In this document: piece after piece, positions 19,001 through 27,441 of the stretch
How the letters are laid out: the number at the start of each line of letters is the position of its first letter
Position numbering within the stretch: position 1 is the stretch's first letter
Assembly: GCF_002910905.1 (NCBI RefSeq)
Contig: NZ_NEUE01000194.1
Span: forward strand, 1 to 64,000
From: Streptomyces sp. SM11
GTDB lineage: Bacteria; Actinomycetota; Actinomycetes; Streptomycetales; Streptomycetaceae
Direction: 5' to 3'
DNA: 64,000 nucleotides
The notes under the pieces: generated by a model
The model's input: the letters and a program-made list of their open reading frames with translations, nothing else
What the model was told of the DNA's origin: nothing
Database searches by the model: none
Made by a program: the position numbers and the translations under genes

Positions 19001-19169
19001 TCAGCAGCGCCTGGGGGGCGCCGGACGCGGCCCGCCCGAGCGCCTCGATGAGCGAGGCGAGCTCCTCGGCGCGCCCGACGAACACGGGGCTGACTGACCT
19101 GGTCTCCACGCCGCCGAGCATCGCATACGCGTACGAGGCGGCGGGACCCTTCTCGCGGACGGTGATCAT
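16023..19169 (-). CDS. Large ATP-binding LuxR-family regulator (LAL type)
   Basis: About 1048 residues from ATG 19169; GTG 19220 and later starts near residue 33 are also possible because none has a clear ribosome site. An N-terminal AAA/NACHT-like ATPase has Walker A GGEAGVGKTRLV and Walker B VVLVLEDLHWAD. A long helical TPR-like sensor middle follows. The C-terminal LuxR HTH is at about the last 65 residues (FGLTPREQDVHRLVAAGHTN). LAL proteins act as signal-gated activators, often of secondary metabolism or sugar use. No target cluster lies beside it, so the regulon is unknown. A 58-residue gene ends just upstream on the same strand. Confidence 0.92.
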   Translation of the reverse strand: MITVREKGPAASYAYAMLGGVETRSVSPVFVGRAEELASLIEALGRAASGAPQALLIGGEAGVGKTRLVEQFVTAAERRDAAVAVGACVEIGADGLPFAPFPTALRALRRALPEEMAAACAGQEGELARLLPELGEAHRDATDEHSIARLFELTARLLERVSADRPVVLVLEDLHWADASTRHLLAHLFRTLSSGRLMVVGTYRADDIHRRHPLRPFLAELDRLRTVTRVELDRFSHDEVGRQLAGILAETPEAALVDEIFDRSDGNAFFVEELARSLECCGDSSGLTESLRDLLLVRVEALPEHAQRIARTVAEGGSSVEHELLAAVAGLGEDDLDEALRAAVGANLLQPAPDNDGYRYRHSLVREAVSDDLLPGERTRVNRRYAEALEADPTLVRDDERATRLASYWYAAHDAAKALPAVLRAAVEARRRYAHSEQLRLLERAMELWDDVPDGVRATLRPFDYAEVYPASGRDPETAPLRYLDVMAEATVAARFGGDRERALAISKKAMRVLAAEADPLREAWFRVQRAKLMQGLDEGDGWEELATAQELVRGLPPSPVQADVLTNVASWRALHQPGPQALADSDRAVEYARLVGDEYIELHARLTRGWLTADAGGVEDGLAEMYAVRDRAEKLRLVHLLGRAGINLPSSLEAMGRSLEAVAAADHGIEVCHSHGLADSGAWVYANQAQSLFSLGHWPQSEAAAASATRLALAPKVKGLAALRRTELAVARGDIAAGEELLALARTHFGLRDPQPQHLIAPVRQAMLLAAAQGRLAEARAAFGELARPGFPPGTQRYALPLLQTAAMIEADARGLPAAEPGRPELLALIRRCLKNLPMLVPVWAAHGAFIDAELARAEGVDTPGHWARAAEAFGPLSRPYELALVHRRWAESLLIAPGDRSTATVLLHRAQEAAHRLGARPLADAVEQLAARARITLDGSGAAPGHDTGIHPAVLTVVPAGEGPERPAEEQDPAIAAVASFGLTPREQDVHRLVAAGHTNRRIAEELFISPKTASVHVSNILAKLGVSSRGEAAALAHRLRLYPAA

Positions 19170-19222
19170 GCTCCCGGCGCGGTCCGGTCCCGGCGCGGCG
19201 GTCGTCCCGGGCCGGGACACCG

Positions 19223-19399
19223 TCAGGCGGCCGGGGCGAAGCGGGCGCGGTCGGCCTCCACCACCTTCCCTTCGGGATCACCGCGTCCGGTCCGGCGGGC
19301 GGTCCGGCGGGCGAGGCGGGCCCGGCCGATCTCGCGCTCGGCGTCGGCCCGGCGAATCAGCTCGGCGGAGATGTAGCGGTAGAGCTCGTACTCGTACAC
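19223..19399 (-). CDS. Small basic protein of unknown function
   Basis: 58 residues. GTG start at 19399 with AGGGGGAA six bases upstream. It begins YEYELYRYISAELIRRADAE and continues Arg/Ala-rich, predicted as one or two helices. Short proteins with a YEYELYR-type start are frequent in Streptomyces, but I know no function. It sits immediately before the LAL regulator with no gap, so it could be a translationally coupled partner. Confidence 0.65.
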   Translation of the reverse strand: MYEYELYRYISAELIRRADAEREIGRARLARRTARRTGRGDPEGKVVEADRARFAPAA

Positions 19400-19635
19400 G
19401 GCGTTCCCCCTGGTTCCTGGTCGTGGCAGCGGACCGGAGGGGTGCCCGGCCGGTCGGCCGAGGACCTGTGTTCGCTGTGTGTCCACAGTCGTCGGCCAGG
19501 AGGGGCGCCGCATCGGGCGAGTTCCGCATCTTCGCGGCGGTGGGGGCCTTAGGGCCTGCCCTGGGCCGGCTCACCCCGTGTCCTAGGGGTGGGCGGGGGC
19601 CTTAAGGCCCGTGCCGTACGGGGTCCGGTCCCGGG

Positions 19636-20307
19636 TCAGCCGGCGGCCGGGGCGCCCGCGCTGGGCAGCGCAGCGAAGAGGTCGAAGTACATGCCCGCGG
19701 AGATCAGGACGCCGAGCACGCCGAGGGCGACGCCGGCCAGGGCGAACGCGCGGATCCAGGTGGGCTGCGGCTTCTCGAAGGGGGCGCCGAAGGCGGGGCG
19801 GACCAGGACGAAGACGCCGACGAGCAGGGCCAGGACGGCGAAGACGCCGTTGACCAGGGCGGTGGTGTGCCAGGCGTCCCCGTAGATCTCGGAGATCTGC
19901 TGGGACGCGCTGCCGCCGCCGGAGGTCTTGATCTGGCCGATGAGCGTCTCGCGCTCGGCGGCGACCCGGCCGGTCCACGTTCCGGTCAGCGCGACGACGC
20001 CCAGGGCTGCGGAGACGACGGCGGCCGCGCCCGCACCGATACCGTGCCGGGCCTCGTCGAAGTGGTCGGGCTCCAGGTCGTCGTCGCCGTCGTCGTCCTG
20101 CTCGGCGATGTCGTTGGAGGCTGTCGTGGGGTCGGCGGCGTCGAACCGCGTACCGGGGGCGTCCTCCGGCTCGGATTCCTTCACCGGGGAGTCCTGCGCG
20201 GTCGCCTCCTCCGTAACGGCGTCGGCGGTGCCCTCGGCGGGGTCGGTCGTCCCGGCGGGCGGGGTGGTCGTGGGCGGGGTCGTCGTCCTGGAGGGGGTGG
20301 TGTTCAT
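19636..20307 (-). CDS. Membrane protein with acidic N-terminal tail
   Basis: 223 residues, ATG start at 20307. The first ~85 residues are Thr/Pro- then Asp/Glu-rich and presumably disordered. Three hydrophobic helices follow, at about 92-112, 150-172 and 190-212. I do not recognise a domain. The loop after helix 1 (TGRVAAERETLIGQIKTSGG) may face outside. The 228-bp gap between its stop and the next upstream gene start holds two related GGGGGCCTTA-type repeats (19542 and 19595) and no gene. Confidence 0.7.
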   Translation of the reverse strand: MNTTPSRTTTPPTTTPPAGTTDPAEGTADAVTEEATAQDSPVKESEPEDAPGTRFDAADPTTASNDIAEQDDDGDDDLEPDHFDEARHGIGAGAAAVVSAALGVVALTGTWTGRVAAERETLIGQIKTSGGGSASQQISEIYGDAWHTTALVNGVFAVLALLVGVFVLVRPAFGAPFEKPQPTWIRAFALAGVALGVLGVLISAGMYFDLFAALPSAGAPAAG

Positions 20308-20366
20308 GCGGCGCACGCTAGGCGGCCCGGATGAGAGCCCTCTTAACGCCGGGGCCGCGACGGGGC

Positions 20367-20924
20367 TCAGCGCCCGGTGCGGGCCCGCCATTCCGGGGCG
20401 AGCACGGACCAGATCTCCGAGTCGTGCCGCTCCCCCCGGTGGAGGTAGCTCTGCCGGAGCACGCCGTCCCGGGTCATCCCGAGCCGCTCGGCGACCGCGA
20501 TCGACCGGGTGTTCCCGGGGGAGGTGTCCCACTCCACGCGGTGCATACCGCGTTCGTGCACCGCCCAGTCGATCAGGCGCTCGGCGGCGCGGGTGATCAG
20601 GCCGCGGCCCTGGGCGGCGGGCTCCAGCCAGACGCCGATCTCGCAGTTGCCCCGCTCGGCGTCGAAGGACGGGAAGAGGACGCCGCCGACGAGGGTGTCC
20701 GCCAGCCAGATCCCGTACAGCCGCCCGGTGTCCGCCGCCTGCTTGTCCGCGTACCGCTGGAGCAGGGCGCGGGCCGAGTCCAGGTCGGTGGCGTACGAGG
20801 CGAACGGGATCCACGGGTCGACCAGTTCCCGGGCCCGGTCCAGATGGGCCAGGAAATCCTCGGCCCGCCAGGGCTCCAGTGGGCGCAGCTCCGCCTTGTC
20901 GTCACCCAGGGACATGGTGAACAT
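20367..20924 (-). CDS. GNAT-family N-acetyltransferase (RimJ/RimL type)
   Basis: 185 residues; transfers acetyl from acetyl-CoA to an amine, perhaps a ribosomal protein N-terminus or a small molecule. ATG start at 20924 with GGAGGAGGAG seven bases upstream. The CoA-binding motif A is IGVWLEPAAQGRGLITRA. The later RVEWDTSPGNTRSIAVAERL block, with an Asn for the CoA site, is typical of RimJ/RimL. The start overlaps the end of the mmpL-like gene by 23 bp, so the two are translated together. Confidence 0.88.
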   Translation of the reverse strand: MFTMSLGDDKAELRPLEPWRAEDFLAHLDRARELVDPWIPFASYATDLDSARALLQRYADKQAADTGRLYGIWLADTLVGGVLFPSFDAERGNCEIGVWLEPAAQGRGLITRAAERLIDWAVHERGMHRVEWDTSPGNTRSIAVAERLGMTRDGVLRQSYLHRGERHDSEIWSVLAPEWRARTGR

Positions 20925-23142
20925 CGTGCTCCTCCTCCGACTGCGCGACGCCCTCCTCCGTGGCGCGCGCCCCCGGGATCTTCGCATGGAGCGGTACGCA
21001 GTCGGGCGGCTCGATGCTGATCCGGGGCAGCCGCTTCTCCAGCCAGCCCGGCAGCCACCAGTTCGCCCCGCCGAGCATGTGCATCAGGGCGGGCACCAGC
21101 AGGGTGCGCAGGACGAAGGCGTCCAGGGCGACGGCGGTGGCCAGCGCGATGCCGAACATGGCGATGACCCGGTCGCCGCTGAGCACGAAGGCGAGGAAGA
21201 CGGATATCATGATCACGGCGGCGGAGTTGATGACCCGGCCGGTCTCGGCGAGGCCGACCCGGACGGAGCGCCGGTTGTCGCCGGTCTCCAGCCACTCCTC
21301 GTACATCCGGCCGACCAGGAAGACCTGGTAGTCCATGGAGAGGCCGAAGAGCACCGAGACCATGATCACGGGAAGGAAGGGTTCGATGGGCCCGGCGCTG
21401 CCGAGGCCGAGCAGTTCGCTGCCCCAGCCCCACTGGAAGACGGCCACGACGACGCCGAAGGAGGAGGCGACGGCGGCCACGTTCATCACGGCGGCCTTGA
21501 GCGGGATGCCGATGGACCGGAAGGCCAGGAGCAGCAGCAGACAGCCGAGTCCGATGACGACGCCGACGAAGAGCGGCAGCTTGCCGACGATGATCTCGGC
21601 GAAGTCGTCGTAGCTCGCCGTCACCCCGCCGACGTAGGCCTCCAGCGAGGTCTTGTCCTGGACCGGCGGCAGCACTTCGCCCCGGATCCGGTCGACCAGC
21701 TCGCTGGTGTCCTGCGACTGGGGGGACGAGTCGGGGACGACGGTGAGGAAGGCGGTGTCGCCGGCGCTGTTGTAGGTGACCGGGCCGGCCGAGGCCACGC
21801 CGTCGGTGGTGCGCAGCTTCTCGGGCAGCGAGTCCAGCGCCAGCCGGTCGTCGGCGCCGTCGAGCTGGGCGGCGATGGTGAGGGGGCCGTTGACGCCGGG
21901 CCCGAAGCCGTCGGCGAGCAGGTCGTAGGCCTGCCGGGTGGTGGCACCGGCCGGGTTGTTGCCCTGGTCGGAGGTGCCCAGGTGGAGGCCGAGCGCGGGC
22001 AGGGCGAGCACCAGCATGACGACGGCCGCGATCCCGCCCAGGAGCTTGGGGTGCCGTTCCACGAAGGCGGACCAGCGGGCGGCGAAGCCGGTGGGCAGCT
22101 CGGGCCGCGGTCCGTGTTCGGCGAGCTGCCCGCGCTCGCGGCGGCTGAGCGCCCGCATCCCGATGAGTGAGAGCAGGGCGGGCAGCAGGGTGACCGAGGC
22201 CATCACGGTGAGGACGACGGTGAGCGAGGCGGCGATGGCGACGCCGTTGAGGAAGCCGAGCCGCAGGATCAGCATGCCGAGCAGGGCGATGCAGACGGTG
22301 GCCCCGGCGAAGACGACGGCGCGGCCGGTGGTGGTGACCGCGTTCCGGGCCGCTTCGTCGACGGACATCCCGCGCCGCAGCCCTCTGCGGTGCCGGGTGA
22401 CGATGAACAGCGCGTAGTCGATGCCGACGCCGAGCCCGATGAGCATGCCGAGCATCGGGGCGAAGTCCGCGACGGTCATGACGTGGCCGAGCAGCACGAT
22501 GCCCGCGTAGGCGGTGCCCACGGAGACCAGGGCGGTGGCGATGGGCAGCAGGCTGGCGGCGAGCGAGCCGAAGGCGAGGAAGAGCACGACGGCCGCGACG
22601 ACGACGCCGATGCCCTCGGCGAGGTGGACGGAGGGCGCTTCGGTGAGGGCGACAGCGGTGCCGCCCAGCTCGACCTGGAGCCCGTCGGCCTCGGCGGTCT
22701 TCGCGGTGTCGACGAGGGCCTGTGCCTGGGAGGCGGGGATCTCGTCGGCGGGGCGGTCGAAGGTGACCGTGGCGTAGGCGGTGTGGCCGTCCTCGCTGAT
22801 CTGGCCGGGGCCGGTGCCTCCGTAGGGGCCGGTGACCGCGCCGACGCCCGGCAGCTCCTCGATCGCGTGGAGCGTCCGGGTCATGGTCTGCTCGACATCG
22901 GTGGCCCGGACCGTGGAGCCGGTGGTGTGCCAGACCACGGTGTCGGTGTCGCCGCCGAGGTCGGTGAAGCCGCGCGAGAGGAGCTCGGTGGCCCGGCCGG
23001 ACTCCGTGCCGGGGACCTCGTAGTCGTTGGAGTACGCCGAACCCGCGAAGCCCGCCGCGGCGGCGGTTCCGCCGAGGGCGGCGAGCCAGATGAGGACGGC
23101 GACGAGGCGGTGCCTGATGCACCAGCGGGCGATGGCAGCCAA
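20902..23142 (-). CDS. MMPL/RND-family membrane transporter
   Basis: 746 residues. The TTG start at 23142 has GGGAG eight bases upstream. One helix lies at 13-33, an external loop to about 170, five helices at 175-330, a second helix near 365 with external loop to about 505, then five more helices to about 700: the duplicated RND plan. The conserved GIGVDYA/GLSMDYQ-type proton-relay segments are present as GLGVGIDYALFIVTRHRR and VLFGLSMDYQVFLVGRMYEE. MmpL proteins export lipids or other hydrophobic compounds; the substrate here is unknown. Upstream (23180-23195) a CAGAT/ATCTG dyad may be an operator. Confidence 0.92.
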   Translation of the reverse strand: MAAIARWCIRHRLVAVLIWLAALGGTAAAAGFAGSAYSNDYEVPGTESGRATELLSRGFTDLGGDTDTVVWHTTGSTVRATDVEQTMTRTLHAIEELPGVGAVTGPYGGTGPGQISEDGHTAYATVTFDRPADEIPASQAQALVDTAKTAEADGLQVELGGTAVALTEAPSVHLAEGIGVVVAAVVLFLAFGSLAASLLPIATALVSVGTAYAGIVLLGHVMTVADFAPMLGMLIGLGVGIDYALFIVTRHRRGLRRGMSVDEAARNAVTTTGRAVVFAGATVCIALLGMLILRLGFLNGVAIAASLTVVLTVMASVTLLPALLSLIGMRALSRRERGQLAEHGPRPELPTGFAARWSAFVERHPKLLGGIAAVVMLVLALPALGLHLGTSDQGNNPAGATTRQAYDLLADGFGPGVNGPLTIAAQLDGADDRLALDSLPEKLRTTDGVASAGPVTYNSAGDTAFLTVVPDSSPQSQDTSELVDRIRGEVLPPVQDKTSLEAYVGGVTASYDDFAEIIVGKLPLFVGVVIGLGCLLLLLAFRSIGIPLKAAVMNVAAVASSFGVVVAVFQWGWGSELLGLGSAGPIEPFLPVIMVSVLFGLSMDYQVFLVGRMYEEWLETGDNRRSVRVGLAETGRVINSAAVIMISVFLAFVLSGDRVIAMFGIALATAVALDAFVLRTLLVPALMHMLGGANWWLPGWLEKRLPRISIEPPDCVPLHAKIPGARATEEGVAQSEEEHDVHHVPG

Positions 23143-23179
23143 CGTATGAGCTCCCTGCGGGTTCGTGGACCTTTACCCA

Positions 23180-23195
23180 CAGATAACGCGATCTG
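23180..23195. promoter_or_regulatory. Short dyad upstream of the mmpL-like gene
   Basis: CAGAT and ATCTG arms separated by six bases, 38 bp upstream of the transporter start, in a promoter-like position. It could bind a dimeric repressor. This is a weak call from symmetry alone. Confidence 0.25.
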
Positions 23196-23270
23196 TCCGC
23201 AAACGTCTCATGACCTGAGACCGCCACTCTGTCAGCAGAACGTGATCCTTTGTCCGTTTCGTGGTCATGG

Positions 23271-23318
23271 TCACAGGGCTTGATCTGTTCCCTACCTGGG
23301 ATGGATCAAGCCCTGTGA
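23271..23318. terminator. Perfect 15-bp inverted repeat after the phospholipase gene
   Basis: TCACAGGGCTTGATC (23271-23285) and its exact complement (23304-23318) enclose 18 bases that hold a further TCCC/GGGA pair. It lies 56 bp past the phospholipase C stop and is probably its terminator. A role as operator for the downstream mmpL-like gene cannot be excluded. Confidence 0.6.
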
Positions 23319-23322
23319 CCGT

Positions 23323-23361
23323 CGGACGTGACCACCGGACGTGACCACCGGACGTGACCGT
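23323..23361. repeat. Three tandem 13-bp repeats
   Basis: CGGACGTGACCAC occurs twice (23323-23335, 23336-23348). A third copy differs in its last two bases (23349-23361). It fills the gap between the phospholipase stop and the inverted repeat. It may be slippage-prone DNA with no function. Confidence 0.7.
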
Positions 23362-23373
23362 CGCCGGGCCCGG

Positions 23374-25482
23374 TCAGCCGGAGACGCTCGCCCGGCCGTT
23401 CTCGATGTGTCCCATGAGCCGCCGCCGGAAGCCGTCCTCCCCGTCGACGGTGACGGCGAGGTCGTACCAGCCGTGGGCGTCGGCCGCCGAGTGCACGAGC
23501 GCCCGGCTGCGGCCCGGCTTGACCTTGACGCGGCGGGTCCAGTCCCGTACGTCGTCCTCGTCGACGTAGCCGAGCGGCCGCACCAGGAAGGTCAGGGTCC
23601 GGCGGCCGGTGTTGCGCAGAGTGAGGTGCAGATCGCGGTCGCGGTGGTCGATGCGCGTGGCGACCTCCGCTCCCCCGTCGGCCGGTCCCGCGAACTCGCG
23701 CCGGAAGCCGTTCGGCCCGGTGACCGTGAAGCGGTACGCCTCGCCCGTCAGCGGGACGGTCCAGTGCGCGCTGCCCCGGACGTCCTTGTGCTGCGGGGCC
23801 GGGAACTCGCCCGCGTACGGGTACAGCGCGAAGTGCGCCGAGGACCGGCCGGTGTTGGCCAGCTCCACCCGCAGGGCGTCGCCCGACCGCCGCGCCCGGG
23901 CGTCCGGCTGGTAGGGCAGCGGGCGCGCCGGGCGTGCGCCGGGCTCTTGCTCGGGGAGCTGCTGCACGGCGGGCGGCCTCGGCCGCCAGCGTCCGCTGAA
24001 GGGCGGGATCGCCCCCGGCTGCTCGACGGCGGGCTGCCGCCGGGGCCGGTTGAAGTCGAAGGCGGAGGTGAGGTCACCGGTGACGCGGCGCCGCCAGTCG
24101 CTGATGTTGGGTTCCTTCACGCCGGTCCAGCGCTCCAGGAAGCGGATGACGGAGGTGTGGTCGAAGACCTCGGAGCAGACGTACCCGCCGACGGTCCACG
24201 GCGAGACGACCAGCAGCGGCACCCGGATCCCGAGGCCGGTGGGCCGGCCCTCCCACTGCTCGTCGGTGACCTCGGAGGGTGCGACGGGCGGCGGGACGTG
24301 GTCGAAGAAGCCGTCGTTCTCGTCGTAGTTGATCAGCACGGCGGTGTGCCGCCACACGTCCGGGTGCTTGCCGAGCGCGTCGAGGATCTTGTAGACGACG
24401 GTGGCGCTGTGCACCGGCGAGGAGACGCTCGGGTGCTCGGAGTCGATCGCCGAGGGGACCAGGTAGGAGACCGCGGGCAGGGTCCCGGCCGCCACGTCCT
24501 TGGCGAACTCCTCCGCCAGCGTTCCGGTCGGAACCCGGCGCAGCCCCCGCTCGAACAGGCTGCGTTCGCGCCAGGTGAGGGTGGCGACGCCCTCCTCCAG
24601 CAGCCCGAGGAGCCGCTCGCGCTCGGCCTCGGACGCGCCCCGGACCTTCGCGTAGAAGGCTTCCAGGTAGGTGTGGCCGCCGGTCCGGGCGAGCGCCTTG
24701 CGGGCGATCGCCTTGAAGGTGGCGTAGAACTCGATCTGGTTGTCGGTGAAGTTCTCCCACTCGGTGTACGTCCGCCAACTGCGCCCGGCCTTCTCCAGCC
24801 GCTCGGCGTAGGTGGACCAGTCGTAGCCGGGGTGGGTTCCCTCGCTGTACGCGTCGTTGCCGACGGCCCGCTTCCCGTTGGCCTCGAAGCCGGTCTTCCC
24901 GCTCCAGAGGTGGTTGCGGTTGGGGCTGGTGGAGGTGTGGATCGAGGAGTGGTAGGCGTCGCAGACGGTGAAGGTGTCGGCCAGCTCGTAGTGGAGCGGG
25001 ATGTCACGGCGGTCGTAGTACGCCATCGTGGCCGCGGTCTTCGCGCTGATCCAGCCGTTCATCCAGCCGCCGCCCCAGGCCTTCGCGCCACCGTTCCAGG
25101 AGTGGTCGAGGGCGCCGATGTACTGGAGGTCCTTCTTCTGCTCCTCGGCCGCCCCGCGCACCGGGAAGGGCAGCACGGCGGAGCCGTCCGCGCCGGGCTG
25201 CTCGAACACCGTCCCGCCGGTCGGCAGCTCGATGGCGTTACGGTCGCCGAAGCCGCGAACTCCGCGCAGGGTGCCGAAGTAGTGGTCGAAGGAACGGTTC
25301 TCCTGCATCAGGATCACCACATGCTTGATGGCGCCGAGGCCTCCCCCGCCGGACCCCGCGTGGGCGGGCTGCGCGGCGATGGCGGCCTGGAGCGAGGGCG
25401 GCAGGAACGATCCGGCCGCGGCGGCGCCGAGTGCGCCGCCGCCCAGCGCGAAGAGCCGTCGCCGTGACATGTCCGTGGTCAA
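23374..25482 (-). CDS. Tat-exported phosphocholine-specific phospholipase C
   Basis: 702 residues. Hydrolyses phospholipids such as phosphatidylcholine outside the cell (non-haemolytic PLC/acid phosphatase superfamily). TTG start at 25482, chosen because AGGAGG lies five bases upstream; the ATG at 25470 is 17 bases away. The Tat signal is SRRRLFALGGG followed by a hydrophobic stretch to about residue 36. The catalytic region includes HVVILMQENRSFDHYFG, the Asn/Thr nucleophile block HTSTSPNRNHLWSG and INYDENDGFFDHV. Two C-terminal beta domains (DUF756-like) occupy about 490-700. Secreted PLCs are often phosphate-controlled; no PHO box was identified. Confidence 0.95.
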   Translation of the reverse strand: MTTDMSRRRLFALGGGALGAAAAGSFLPPSLQAAIAAQPAHAGSGGGGLGAIKHVVILMQENRSFDHYFGTLRGVRGFGDRNAIELPTGGTVFEQPGADGSAVLPFPVRGAAEEQKKDLQYIGALDHSWNGGAKAWGGGWMNGWISAKTAATMAYYDRRDIPLHYELADTFTVCDAYHSSIHTSTSPNRNHLWSGKTGFEANGKRAVGNDAYSEGTHPGYDWSTYAERLEKAGRSWRTYTEWENFTDNQIEFYATFKAIARKALARTGGHTYLEAFYAKVRGASEAERERLLGLLEEGVATLTWRERSLFERGLRRVPTGTLAEEFAKDVAAGTLPAVSYLVPSAIDSEHPSVSSPVHSATVVYKILDALGKHPDVWRHTAVLINYDENDGFFDHVPPPVAPSEVTDEQWEGRPTGLGIRVPLLVVSPWTVGGYVCSEVFDHTSVIRFLERWTGVKEPNISDWRRRVTGDLTSAFDFNRPRRQPAVEQPGAIPPFSGRWRPRPPAVQQLPEQEPGARPARPLPYQPDARARRSGDALRVELANTGRSSAHFALYPYAGEFPAPQHKDVRGSAHWTVPLTGEAYRFTVTGPNGFRREFAGPADGGAEVATRIDHRDRDLHLTLRNTGRRTLTFLVRPLGYVDEDDVRDWTRRVKVKPGRSRALVHSAADAHGWYDLAVTVDGEDGFRRRLMGHIENGRASVSG

Positions 25483-25604
25483 AAGAGCCTCCTGGTTCCG
25501 GTGGTTACAGCCGGGAAGCTAGTCAGCCCAGGTGGCATCGGGAAGGACTGCGTACGGACCGGTGGTGAACGTCCAAGAGGTCGGACCGGAAGTCCAACCG
25601 CGTA

Positions 25605-25645
25605 AAGGGGCGGTGCGCCCGCACTGCGCGGGTGCACCGCCCCTT
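25605..25645. terminator. Long hairpin between gatB and the phospholipase gene
   Basis: AAGGGGCGGTGC (25605-25616) and GCACCGCCCCTT (25634-25645) are perfect complements, with an inner CCCGC/GCGGG pair. It starts 22 bp past the gatB stop. It is the likely terminator of the gat operon. Confidence 0.75.
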
Positions 25646-25666
25646 CGGGACGCGATCGGCCGGAGA

Positions 25667-27175
25667 TCAGCCCTCGACGCCGAGCTTCTCCAGGATCAGC
25701 TCGCGCACGCGCGCCGCGTCCGCCTGGCCGCGGGTGGCCTTCATGACCGCGCCGACGAGCGCGCCGGCCGCCGCGACCTTGCCGCCGCGGATCTTGTCCG
25801 CGATGGCCGCGTTGCCCGCGATGGCCTCGTCCACGGCCGTGGACAGCGCACCCTCGTCCGAGACGACCTTCAGGCCGCGCTTCTCGACGACGGTGTCCGG
25901 GTCGCCCTCGCCCGCGAGGACGCCCTCGATGACCTGGCGGGCCAGCTTGTCGTTGAGGTCGCCCACGGCGACGAGCGCGGCCACCCGGGCGACCTGCGCC
26001 GGGGTGATCGGCAGCTCGTCGATGGCGCGGCCGGTCTCGTTGGCGTTACGGGCCAGCTCGCCCATCCACCACTTGCGGGCCTGGTCAGAGGGGGCACCCG
26101 CCTCGGTCGTGGCGACGATCAGGTCGACCGCGCCCGCGTTGAGGATGGACTGCATGTCGTGCTCGGTGACGCCCCACTCCTCCTTGAGCCGCGCCCGGCG
26201 CAGCCGGGGAAGCTCGGGGAGGCCCTTGCGGAGCTCCTCGACCCACTCGCGGGCCGGCGCCACGGGCACCAGGTCCGGCTCGGGGAAGTAGCGGTAGTCC
26301 TCGGCGTTGTCCTTGATGCGGCCGGCCGTGGTGGAGCCGTCCTCCTCGTGGAAGTGCCGGGTCTCCTGCACGATCGTGCCGCCCGAGGACAGCACGGCGG
26401 CGTGCCGCTGGATCTCGAAGCGCGCGGCCCGCTCGACGGAACGCAGCGAGTTCACGTTCTTCGTCTCGGAGCGGGTGCCGAACGCCTCACGGCCGTGCGG
26501 GCGCAGCGACAGGTTCACGTCGCAGCGCATCTGGCCCATCTCCATGCGCGCCTCGGAGACCCCGAGCGCCTTGATCAGCTCGCGGAGCTCGGCGACGTAC
26601 GCCTTGGCGACCTCGGGGGCGCGGGCGCCGGCTCCCTCGATCGGCTTGGTGACGATCTCGATGAGCGGGATACCGGCCCGGTTGTAGTCGAGCAGGGAGT
26701 GGGACGCGCCGTGGATACGGCCGGTGGCGCCGCCGACGTGCGTCGACTTGCCGGTGTCCTCCTCCATGTGGGCGCGCTCGATCTGCACCCGGAAGATCTC
26801 GCCGTCCTCCAGCTGGACGTCCAGATAGCCGTTGAAGGCGATCGGCTCGTCGTACTGGGAGGTCTGGAAGTTCTTCGGCATGTCCGGATAGAAGTAGTTC
26901 TTCCGGGCGAAGCGGCACCAGTCGGCGATCTCGCAGTTGAGCGCGAGACCGATCTTGATGGCCGACTCCACGCCGATCTCGTTGACGACCGGCAGCGCGC
27001 CGGGCAGTCCGAGACAGACCGGGCAGGTCTGGGAGTTGGCGTCCTGCTTCAGCTCCGTGGAGCAGCCGCAGAACATCTTGGTCTTGGTGCCGAGCTCGAC
27101 ATGGACTTCGAGGCCCATGACGGGGTCGTAGGACGCGAGCGCGTCCTCGTACGACACCAGGTCAGTGACAGTCAC
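25667..27175 (-). CDS. gatB: Asp-tRNA(Asn)/Glu-tRNA(Gln) amidotransferase subunit B
   Basis: 502 residues; with GatA and GatC converts Glu-tRNA(Gln) (or Asp-tRNA(Asn)) to the amidated form, needed because actinobacteria lack GlnRS. GTG start at 27175. The N-terminal kinase-like cradle has [19 protein letters not shown] and a zinc site of paired cysteines (CGCS and CPVCLGLPG). The signature [12 protein letters not shown] is intact. A C-terminal helical and YqeY-like tail domain contacts tRNA. Last gene of gatC-gatA-small protein-gatB. Confidence 0.97.
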   Translation of the reverse strand: MTVTDLVSYEDALASYDPVMGLEVHVELGTKTKMFCGCSTELKQDANSQTCPVCLGLPGALPVVNEIGVESAIKIGLALNCEIADWCRFARKNYFYPDMPKNFQTSQYDEPIAFNGYLDVQLEDGEIFRVQIERAHMEEDTGKSTHVGGATGRIHGASHSLLDYNRAGIPLIEIVTKPIEGAGARAPEVAKAYVAELRELIKALGVSEARMEMGQMRCDVNLSLRPHGREAFGTRSETKNVNSLRSVERAARFEIQRHAAVLSSGGTIVQETRHFHEEDGSTTAGRIKDNAEDYRYFPEPDLVPVAPAREWVEELRKGLPELPRLRRARLKEEWGVTEHDMQSILNAGAVDLIVATTEAGAPSDQARKWWMGELARNANETGRAIDELPITPAQVARVAALVAVGDLNDKLARQVIEGVLAGEGDPDTVVEKRGLKVVSDEGALSTAVDEAIAGNAAIADKIRGGKVAAAGALVGAVMKATRGQADAARVRELILEKLGVEG

Positions 27176-27192
27176 GGTGAAACTTTCCCTCT

Positions 27193-27441
27193 CTAGCCCA
27201 GCAGTACATCATCGTTGCCGTCGCCGAGACGCTTCAGTTCGCGATAGAGGATCGCGAGTCCGGTGACGATGGCGGCCGCGGAGACCGCCGCGTCGACGAG
27301 CCGCAGCATGTCGTTGTCGTTGCGGGCGAGCTTCGCCTGCTTGGCGACGCTGATCGCGCCGAACGCGGTGCTGCCGAGCGCGATGTACACGCCCGTCTTG
27401 GACTTCTTGAAGTTCTTGGCCTTCTTTGCCATGGCACTCAC
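27193..27441 (-). CDS. Small membrane protein inside the gat operon
   Basis: 82 residues. The GTG at 27441 overlaps the gatA stop (GTGA) and has GGAGG ten bases upstream; the ATG at 27432 is an alternative. A basic N-terminus ([13 protein letters not shown]) precedes two hydrophobic segments: [18 protein letters not shown] and a second around [20 protein letters not shown] do not recognise a domain. The protein appears to be embedded between gatA and gatB and is probably translated by coupling. A link to amidotransferase function is only suggested by position. Confidence 0.75.
   Translation of the reverse strand: MSAMAKKAKNFKKSKTGVYIALGSTAFGAISVAKQAKLARNDNDMLRLVDAAVSAAAIVTGLAILYRELKRLGDGNDDVLLG

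Noticed and set aside
15807..19097. A 1096-residue plus-strand reading opposite the LAL regulator
   Set aside because: No domain, repetitive composition, and the minus strand has clear Walker and LuxR motifs.
23323..23361. A CRISPR-like array from the tandem 13-mers
   Set aside because: The units are short, contiguous and have no spacers or cas genes.
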